The notes below the pieces were generated by a model that had not been told where the DNA came from, searched no databases, and was given only the letters and a program-made list of their open reading frames with translations. From positions 1-21,601 of the forward strand of contig DF237905.1 in the NCBI GenBank assembly GCA_000708835.1: 21,601 bases of DNA, read 5' to 3'. The position numbers and the translations under genes were made by a program. Below are positions 1 through 9,600 of this stretch, in pieces (the first letter of the stretch is position 1; each line of letters starts with the position of its first letter). The DNA comes from Klebsormidium nitens (Eukaryota > Streptophyta > Klebsormidiophyceae > Klebsormidiales > Klebsormidiaceae).

Positions 1-160
1 CTGAGGTATGGCCGACCTTGCAGGCCCCCTCAAACAGCGGCGTACCAAGGTCTTGCGTCTTCTTTTATACAATCTTAAAGGCCAAACCTTGGTACCTCAC
101 GGTGAACTATAACATCTTTCAGAAACTCTGAGGTATGGCCGACCTTGCAGGCCTCCTCAG
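1..160 (+). repeat. 127-bp tandem repeat, left copies
   Basis: The motif CTGAGGTATGGCCGACCTTG starts at 1 and again at 128, giving a period of 127 bp. The second copy fades after about 160 and the first is cut by the window edge. Each unit contains a small inverted repeat, GTACCAAGG (42-50) and CCTTGGTAC (87-95), enclosing a 54-bp segment that could form a hairpin. The same unit recurs near 3470-3560 in the same orientation and at about 9365-9645 in the opposite orientation. It could be a miniature transposon or a mobile minisatellite. Confidence 0.8.
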
Positions 161-569
161 AATCTCTAAGGCATGGCCAACGTACTTGCACCCCTTTGCA
201 GATCTTCTGTACGCGCGCCCTGGCCGCAACAGCCTCAACCTTGACACGTGCTTCCCCGCGAGGCGCCCCGCAGCACCCATCCATGCGAGCTGTGGCGCGC
301 CAGAGTCGGATTGCGACGAGTCCAACCCCGCCGCAGGCCGTCATCACTCCACCACCGCAAACGAGTCTCAGATGTTCTTGGACTCGGGTCCTCTGACCAG
401 GGGGCTGATAGGTGAGGAATCTTGGCAGTCGTTTCGTTTTCATTGCAGATCGAAAGGGTCACATGTGCACGAATGACTGAGCGCTTGCGGCTGGGGTGAT
501 GCGAGATTCAAGAGGCCATTAAGGTCTGTGACTTGCAAGGCAGAATCATCATGTCCCGATCTGAGCAGC
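161..569. other. Presumed 5' flank of the primase-helicase gene
   Basis: About 410 bp between the repeat and the first supported exon. Open frames here are short, overlap one another and resemble no family. A pyrimidine-rich stretch ending in TTGCAG near 447 could be a splice acceptor for an unseen 5' exon, but the frame after it closes quickly. No convincing TATA box or other promoter element was recognised. Confidence 0.4.
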
Positions 570-698
570 ATGTGTTACTGTGATACAGAGACCCTCCTCA
601 TGATTGGGGGAATTGAGAGCAACCCCGGGATGTCGCAGAATTCGGACTCCCCGGGCGGCTCTGGTGGACGACACTTATTCACCATCCCGCCCTGGCAG
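570..698 (+). CDS. Proposed first exon with 2A-like peptide motif
   Basis: Starts at an ATG at 570 and runs 43 codons to a GTACGT donor at 699. Residues 9-21 read LLMIGGIESNPGM. This is close to the 2A/2A-like consensus (a LLxxG stretch, then D/G-I/V-E-x-N-P-G followed by P) found in many viruses and in non-LTR retrotransposon proteins. The essential final Pro is Met here, so ribosome skipping is not expected. The exon joins the next one in phase 0. An unseen upstream exon is possible, since the frame is also open back to about 528. Confidence 0.45.
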
Positions 699-3600
699 GT
701 ACGTGGCGAACAATCTCTGTACGGCTGTGTCACGCACCGCTGTTGATTTTCATGATGTGGGCGGGTGCTAGAAGCACGGCGTCATGTACTCATGCCGTCA
801 TCAACGTGCAGGAGGTCCACGAAAGCAGCCGGCCAAAAGCACTTGACACTCGGGTGTTTGAGGAGTGGCAGCTACAGGTGAGAATGTTTTGATGGACGAG
901 TCTTGTCAAGCAGACTCGTTCTCATGTGCTCAGGTCCGATCCAAGGGAACTACCATCATCATGTGCAGACTCTCACATCCCAAAGAGGTCTCGTTCAGGG
1001 GCACGCGTTCTCATGTGAGGAAGGTCTGGTCTGGTCGAAGGGCACTGGCGTCCATGTGAAGAAGTCGGATCAAAGCGCAATCCTATCATGTGCAGAAGTC
1101 TGATGTTGGGGCGGTGACGTCGGCCCGCTCCACGAGCCAGCCAACTCAATCGGGGATGGAGCAGCCGATTGCGCTAGGAATCAGCGAGGAGGTGAGTGTC
1201 CTTGACGCTCTTCGATTGCTGCAAACGCGCTTGAAGCGCTCGCCTTTTGGTGCCTCCTCTCTGTCGGGGTCATTGTCCAAAAAGTCCTCAAAGAAGCAGT
1301 CAAGGTCGTCGCTTGACCAGCGCTCAAATCCCCCTACTACCATGAATATCCGTAACAGCCATGGCCAGTACACAACCTGCGGGTCATCGCATGTGCCCTT
1401 TCTGCAGAGGTGCGTGGTTGCGAATGCTGCTGCATCCTAAAACTTGCTGCTGGCCCCAAAGTGTCTCTGTCAACCGTGGCACTGAGCGCAAAGACGTTTA
1501 TTATCTGTTCCATTTTTCTGACTGCCTCTCCCCCGTAGTACCATTTCATCGGTCGAAGTTGCCTTCGCTGTGTGCCCTTTGTCTCTAAGTTCCCTACTCA
1601 AGTCCTTGCTGCCGTGCAGGGGGGCCCCTCCTCCAGCGCCCCGCCTCCTGCTACCGGACCCCATCCTACTACACAGCTGGCACCTTCGGTGAGTCCGCTT
1701 GCCCCATCGTGAGAGCCACAGGCATCTTCACGATGATCTTGTCGCTCTCAACGCCGATGGAACCCTTGTCACCTCGATTAGCCCCCTTCCAGTTAACGGT
1801 ACCGCTTAGCACTACTCCCCACACAGCGAAGAAGTGGGAGATGAGGTACTCCAGCCAGCTCACATAGTCGTAGAACTTCTCGCCTTTGTCCCAAACCAGA
1901 GCGCGCTTGTTGGACGTGACAGTCCATTGGCAATAGAAGGAAGGGTACTTCTCGGAGAGGAAGTCGTACCCCTCTCCAACGTACAAGGGCTTGAACACCT
2001 CTCGCTCGATCTTGACTGGACGCTTCTCAGTGACTGCATAAGGTAGCTCTAGATTGTCCTGGTGGCGGTGGTCGTGGACTGCGTCCAAAGTGGCTTTCTC
2101 CTCGGTAGTCAGGGGTCGGGAAAAGCTGAAGCGGCCGGTAAATCTGGTGTCGTTGTCCATGGTCCGATGCCCATTGGGAGCCACATCGTTCTCCTAAGTC
2201 TGTACGTGTGATGCAATCCTAGCTTCTGTGCAGGAGGCAGCGGAGGTTGCAGGCCGGAAGAGGGCAACCCCGAGCAGGGAAAGCTCCTCGCCACCCATCG
2301 GTACTACGCAACAGACCGAAAGCCCAAACGAAGCGGTGAGTCGCAAGCCGTTGTTGGTTTCTGTAAGCTTTAAAGTGGGACCCTCGAGCTAGGCCGGGCG
2401 CGTGCGCATGGTGAGTGCAACGGCTAAGAGCGAAGGCACGAACTCTCTTCCCATAGAGGCTGCCCGCTAAGCACCCTGGGATTGCCACCGTTTGCAAAGC
2501 AGTCTTTCCTGCCAGGGCTTCTCATTTGCCAAGTGAGCAGTCACTGACCAGCATGTCATGATGAAGACCTGAGGCCCTTCATTTGGCCTTGTCGAATGTT
2601 CGTTTCCTGCTATCCCGCAGGAGGATGCACAGTCATGAAGCAGCATCCCCCTTGCATCGTTCTGCAGGAGGTGTATTTTGCACCACCCCCCGATCAACCC
2701 CAGTTCTCTATTTGCAGGCTATGCGCCACGAGCCAACATCCCGTGAGCCTGCCATCTCCAAAGAGCTTCCGTCTCAAGGAGAGCGTGCTACTCGTTCCGG
2801 CGCGCACGCAGAAGTGAGTGTCTCATCCTCAACGCTGCTAGTAGTACTCCTCCTCGTCGTATAGGTCCAAAGATTCCTCCAGGTCTCTGACATCGTGGAG
2901 GAGAGAAGGACGGCCCTCCTCGTCTAAAGCTGCGCGGAAGTGTATCGAAAACAATGAGCTAGGACCTTCCACGTCGAAATCGAGTCCTTGTCTCCACTGC
3001 TTGAAGACGGCCACCCAATCGAGCTTTGTCATCCCGCGGCCGCATTTGTACTGCTGGCAGGCGGCTTTGAACGCCTTCGTAACGACATCAAAAACCATTC
3101 TCGCCAACTCGCGAGCGCCTTATTTGTCATTGCTGATGTCGAAGAGTTCTCCGATTTGCTCGTCTGACAGGGCTTGATCTAGGTTGGCAGCCATCAGCTC
3201 GAAATTTGTTGCTGCAGGAGGCGAAGCATTCCTCTAAGTGCGTCAACTCACCTTAGCCCCCCGCTTCTTGCAGGTCGACGTTGATCCTGGGAACACGGTG
3301 CTTCCGAACCTGGAAGAACCTTCGGAATTGGAGCTGGCTGAGTTTCTCGCCGAGAGGCGGGCTCAGGCTACAGAGGGAGGCGAAGCCGGATCCGCATTCA
3401 CACGAGTGGGGGATCTCGCATTCCCAGTGAATGCAACAGCGCTCGAGTCAACGACAGTACCAGGATCTTTTTGAGTCCTTATTCACGAATCTTGGTACAC
3501 GCGGTGAACTACAAGAGAAATCAGGTGGCATGGCCGACCCCACAAGGTACCAAGACTCTTCTGTTGCCAGTCATAAAGACTTCTCCGTAGTTTCTGAGCA

Positions 3601-6600
3601 ACGCACTTTTCGTTCATGATGCGAGATTCTGATTGCAGAAATGCTTGCGAACTGGTTGCAGCGGTGGTTGGAATCGTGCCCTTTCCCTTGCTTTGCAGCG
3701 CAGGCTGCCAGACCGCCCATCGTCTCATCGGTGTCGTTTATAATACAGGTGACTGCGCGTGGTGCTCGCAATTCTCGACGAGCGACTGGCCGAAAGAGGT
3801 CCCTGGATGCGAGGAGCCCCGTAGACGATGCGAGGGTGCACAGGCGCACCGGTCCCACTGCGCCAGCTGCATCTGATGAGGTGAGCATTGCTCGCGGCGA
3901 AGTAGACTTAGGAGGATCGATTCTTTCGGATCAGACATTTCGATGGGTTTCTCTACCAGTCACAGGCCGCTTTGCGCTCTCCAAGCCGCTTACCGAGGAT
4001 CAGCACAATACTCTGGTGGCAGTTCAGCTGCACCGACGTGAAGAGGTTTCGCCGCTCCCTTCCACGGTTGCATGGAATTGCGAATCAAGGTGCTTGTTCA
4101 TGACGAGGATTCTTCTTGCCAGTGTTCGAGATGCTTAGGGGCTGGCTCGTAGCCTTCCTTCCCCGTTGCTGCCAAGGGGACTCGACGTGTAATTGCAAGA
4201 CGGTGTAACTTGCATCAATTGGACGCTTCTTAAGCTCTCTCTTCATTCGCAGGATGCTGACGAGGACATTGAGGACTCTTCTGGGGAGTCGGAGTCGGAG
4301 ATTGAGCCGGATTCCGATGACCTCAGAGCCATGGACGATTCTCAACTGTCAGATGACGACCCCAACGTGCACCGTGCAGTCGACGAGACGCGTGAGAGGG
4401 GGGGCGTGCCCAGGTCTGTGGATGCTGCTTTCGCTGGCATGCGCTTGCGGATGGGGGAGATGCGGCGGCAGGAGGAAGCGCCGGACTTGGACCGTCCATC
4501 CGATCCTGAACTGGGTCACAGGTGAGAGAGCATTCTCTCGTCTCTTTTGGTCGTTGCGAAAGCAAATGGCATCTAGCATCATCAATAGCAATGTTTCAGG
4601 AATATTTTGTTACTTTTTTGGAAGTGCAACAGAGCCCTTGCACTCACCATGCGCAAGCACCCGGCTCCAAGCCCGCCAAGCTCTCTGATGAGCCTTATTG
4701 AGCACGTGGGGTTTCAGATTTGCCTTAATCACTATTCTGAAACGTCAAGTGCTCTATTTGGTACATTCATCGGGGCATATGGCAAGCCTAAGAAGCATTA
4801 CATGCCCTTTAAGGATTCCACCTTTCCAACATGACGTTCAACTTTTTGGAGAGTAAACGGCAGTTTTCTGGTACATCTTGGAGGGTATGGCAAGCTCTCC
4901 AGAGTGAGAGAGTTGCTCATCTGAGCACGGCCCAAGCACGCGCATCAAGTGCACGGCCCAAGCACGCGCATCAAGTCCCATATCGGCAGAGTCCTATTTC
5001 GCTGAGCCTTCAACTGACTCTAACGCTCCCTCATGCAGCTCCCTGGTGTATGAGGCAGTGCCCGAGCCGGTGGTGCAGTCTGACCCGCTCACAGGCAACG
5101 AGGTCTTCAAGAAGGACGACTTCCGAGTCCTACGCGTGCGAGAGCATGGCACCAACTGCTTCCATCAAACCAAGGCCAACCCTAGGGGGCGCCTTCCTGG
5201 TCCAAAGCTTTTTATGCAGCAAGAGGCTGCGCTCCTGAACCATGAAGCCCAGGTTGTTCTGCACAAGTGGTCTGGCAAGGTCAGGAACGGGGTTAGGATT
5301 TCGTGGCGCAGCTTCGCTTCGTACCCAGACTGGGAGACAGCTCGGTCGCATCTGGAGGGGCGGCACAAGTCGGTGACCGAAATCATCCAACACGGGAAGC
5401 CCTGCAAGCCCTACCTCGACCTCGACGGTAAAGACGGACTCCCCCTTAAAACGAAGCGGGCGCAGGAGACAGACGGTGGGGTTGAAGCCGGACACGGGGA
5501 GGGGGAGAGGCACACGAAGGAGGAGGTCATGGGGACGATCGAGGAGTGGGCCGGAATTGTCTTTGCGGCTTGCTATGGCCATGAGCTGGAGAAGAGCAGC
5601 TTCGTGTGGATCGAGAGCTCCGGCCAGGCGAAATTCAGCCTCCACCTCACCATCAACCAGCTGGCGCCCCGCCAGCTCGTCTTCGGCTCTAACACGGGGG
5701 GGGCGGCCCACTTTGCGCGGCGGCTCAAAGAGAGGTTGCGCCAATGGCACTCGAGCATCGCCGCCCTCATCGACCTCAACGTGTACACAGTGGATCGTGA
5801 GTGGCGGACCCCGGGGAGCGCCAAGGTGGAGAGGCCGGAGAGCGTTTTGTCATGCGTTGACCGGAGCCGTTCCTGGAAGGATGCCCTGGTCACCTGGTTG
5901 GAGCCCCTCGAGGTGAGCAGCATCAAAACTGTGGTCGCTCCAAGATGGTACTCCAAGTCAGCCACAGTTCAGTGCACTACAGCTTCTAACGCAACCCGCA
6001 AGGCAACATCCGGAAGTTGCCCTTTTTTTGAGTTCGAAGGAAGACGTCGCTTTGAGTTCAGTGACCTTCACTTCCTGTGCAGGTGCCTTTCTAGGCTTGC
6101 TGCTCGCTAGTTGCTGCTTTACAGGATCGGTTGTCTGAGCGAGCTCGTTTGCTGCCATCTAACCTTGTCTGTTCGCTGCATTTCGGGTAAGAAGGCTGTG
6201 AAAGCCGTTCAAAGAGCATTCTGGCATCCTCTTTTGCTTCTCATCTCTCTCAAATGCGCTGCAGGCCCGCGAAGAGGTCAAGGTGCCGTTCCAATTGCCT
6301 GAGAGGCTTCACGAGAGGTACAAAAACCCTCGAGACATGTCTGAGCGGGGCACTGAGCGCAGCTCAAAGAACGAGGAGTTCGTCAAGGCCCGCATGCTCG
6401 CCCTTCTTAGAGAGCGCTTGCACCGGACCGCTTATGAGGAAGGCCCTGATCGCTTCAACTACAGCGATCGCTCGGAGCCGTGCTACACAGGTCGAATCCA
6501 TGAAAACCACCAGAATCTAACCTGCCACCTCAACCCAAACGGCAAGATCTATGCCCTCTGCTTCAGCAACAACACCGAGGGCGGAGACTCAGAATCGCCG

Positions 6601-9600
6601 TGCATTAGCAGGGCGTTCTACCTCGGAGACCTATTCGAGGACAACGTCTCGTTCGAAGCTGGCGCCGTCAAGGTAGACGTGCAGCACCTGAAGCGGGTTC
6701 CTGGCGCGTCAACCTCTGAGCTTTTGGCCGAGGTAGCAGCGGGGTCAGCGACGGCAGACGACCTAATGAAGCTGAACACGGTCGCCAACGAGTGAGTGTC
6801 ACGAATGGACTCCAAGTTCTTTGCGTGAGGCGTGATCCAGTCGTCGATTCTTACCAGCTTGCAGACTGATCTGGATCATGTGGATTGTCTTGAAGCACGT
6901 GCATGCACCCTCAATCACTTCGAGACGCATAGGCGGCCTCTGTCTTGCTTGATATCGAGCTCAGCCTGCCCTGATCATGGTTCAAGGCTCCTCGTGAAAT
7001 GCTTCTGAGAAGCAACCACTCGTGACCTGTCAGCAAGTCAGCCCGTGTCTGCACAGCGACTCTCGCACGTACATTGCGCAGGTGGATCGCGGGCAAGTTC
7101 CCCCTCCTTGGCATCCGGTCGGGTGTGAATACCGGCAAGACGGTGTTCTGCGGGGCGGTCTCGGACGAGCTTTTCGAGCTGGTCCGGCAAGCGAGCGGCC
7201 GCCCAATGAGAACTTGCATGATCACCTACCGTGGAGCGCAGGCGGAGGATCTCAAACAACGCTTTCCCCGCACCGCAAATTATCTCGACCTGAAGGCTGA
7301 TTATGAGAACGAATGGTTTGAGAATCCGGATGACAAGCACACTCTTTTAACGGCGCTCCAATCCCGTGAGCGATTCCCGGAGATCGTGATTCAAGTCGAC
7401 AGTCTTCTGAATCTCCGGCCTGGTCGCATTGGTGAGGTTCCTCCCTTCGACCTCGTGATCTTGGACGAAGTGGCCAGCATCCTCGCGCATCTCTCGGCTG
7501 CGACCCTGAGAAACGGCATGGAGACTGGGGAGCTGTTCCTGGAGATCGTGCAACGGGCAACGCGGGTGCTGGCTATGGACGACGGATATGGGCAGCGGGA
7601 GCACGACTTCTTTCAACTCGCGGCCGTGCATGGAAAGCTCATCATCAACACGAGAAGGGCATCGGTAGGGCATCGAAAGTCTCATCCGTACAGCTGTGCG
7701 TCTCTGCGCGCCCCCTCGAGCTACTCTGCTTGCTGCAAACTTGGCCATCAGACTTCTAGACGCTGATGCAGGATGGTGATGCAAGTGTCTATCTCAGCGC
7801 CTCTTCGCTTCCCCTCGTTGGTTCCTAGTTGCCCTGGAAAAACGAGTGCTGTTGTTGACCGCATTGCTGACAGTCTTGCTTACCTTCTTGCTTACCTTGT
7901 GTGATGGCTCAGAAGGGCCCCGCTCTTGGTATGCAAAGCTTTCAGAGCATGGGGCGTTGAATCGTTAAGCACTTTCTGCCAGGTTCCCCTTACGTTTCGC
8001 GTCTGCCAGGATGAGAGGGCGTGGCTGGAGCGCATTGTCAGTGATCTTGCTGCTGGCAAGAACGTGGTCGTGGTCAGCATGTCTGCAAAAGTTTTGGAGC
8101 GCATCCAAGACCGAGTGATCACGCAGATCTCGCTCACGGAGAGCGACATTCTCATCCACAAGGCCCTCAGTGGGGGGGACAACACGGCTCTCTTGAGGAA
8201 CGTTGCTGTAAACTGGAAGGTCCGTCTGCTCATGTACAGCCCAACCGTCGAGGCTGGCGTGAACTTCGACGAGGATTGGTTCCACACCAAATTCCTCTAC
8301 ATGTGCCGCAAGAGCACGACGGCTCGGGCGGCCTGGCAAGCGACGCTGCGGGTCCGGCGAACGCAGAGCTCGCTGGTCCATTGTTTCGTCCAGGAGTCCA
8401 TCTCTGTTGTGCTCGACTGTGCGCCGGAGATCCCAGCCTCCTGTCTTCATACTTCTCGTCAGGTGAGCAATGTGCTCATGGCAAAAGGCGTTGCATGGCA
8501 GAGCGCGCTCAAGATGTTAGAGCCGCTCAGGCTTTGCATAATCTCGCGTGTTCGAGCAACATTGAGATTCTTTAGGCGCCGAGCTGTCCGTACAGAGCTT
8601 CTGCCCTGTTGCAACTCGCTTGAGTTGGCGTCACGAGGCTGATTGGGCTGCAATCAGGGCCCCAGTCTGAGCAACCGAAATTTCCTCCTTGGAAGTCCTT
8701 TGCAACTTGGTCTGCACGCAGAAGCGCAGCCTGCTCGAGAAACCAGGAGCGTTTGTTGATGACAGGTCTTTCTCTGCAGAGTTCGACGGCCCCGGCCGTG
8801 CAGACACCCGACCCCGGCGACGAGTCGCCTTCACAGGTATGGTTCGCACCGTTCACCAGACCATCCCGTTTTCGCGTCAACTTGGAGTTGAGCGCGCAAG
8901 TAGAACCTGCTTGTGCCAATTTCAGTGTTCCAATTGCTTTGAAGCTGAAGCTGGCACCTCGAGTCTCAGAGGGATGATGTGTCTGGTGTTTTCTCTTGCC
9001 ACCAGGAGGGCAACCGCTTGGACCAGCAAGTTGCGGCCGGATCTCCTCTCAACCGGGCGTCGAGGCCCCACCAGCCAGCCGTAGAGACTGCGAATCCGAA
9101 GCAGCAGCTCAAGGTAGGACATCTCTTGTGCTTTGGCTCCAGTCTGATTGTACAGAGTGTGTTCAAAATGCCAAAAGAAACGGCGAACCCTTCTTCTCTG
9201 TCGTCCAGTCAAGATGGTGTGAGGACTACAAGGCACAATCGGAGCACAGTGTGGGACGAGGAGGCTGTATTATCTTTTGCGAACATCTCTCTTGTTCGGT
9301 TGGGAGATTGGCATGCGTTGCTAAGAAAAGCAAAGCGACTCCTGAACTACTTTGTGAGTGGGGCGCAAGGTCGGCCATGCCTTCGAACTTTTCAAAGTAT
9401 GTTGTAGTTCACCGTGAGGTACCAAGGTTTGGCCTCTAATCTTGTAAATAAGAAGACGCAGAACCTTGGTACGCCTCTGTTTCAGGGGCCCTGCAGGGTC
9501 TGCCATACCTGAGAGTTTCTCAGGGATGTTATAGTTCACCGTGAGGTACCAAGGTTCGGCCTTTGAGATCTGTTTATAAAGAAGACGCAGAACCTTGGTA

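Noticed and set aside
75-476. Several overlapping 60-120-codon frames at the left edge
   Set aside because: They run through the 127-bp repeat and disagree with one another. No domain and no linked splice sites.
570-698. A non-LTR retrotransposon, suggested by the 2A-like motif
   Set aside because: No reverse transcriptase or endonuclease sequence is seen anywhere in the window, and the exon joins the primase gene in frame.
5130-5750. 206-codon open frame antisense to the primase exon
   Set aside because: It mirrors GC-rich third positions of the primase exon, has no recognisable domain, and the sense strand carries all three primase motifs.
5476-5916. 146-codon Arg/Ser-rich frame on the + strand
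   Set aside because: Out-of-frame shadow of the primase exon with extreme composition.
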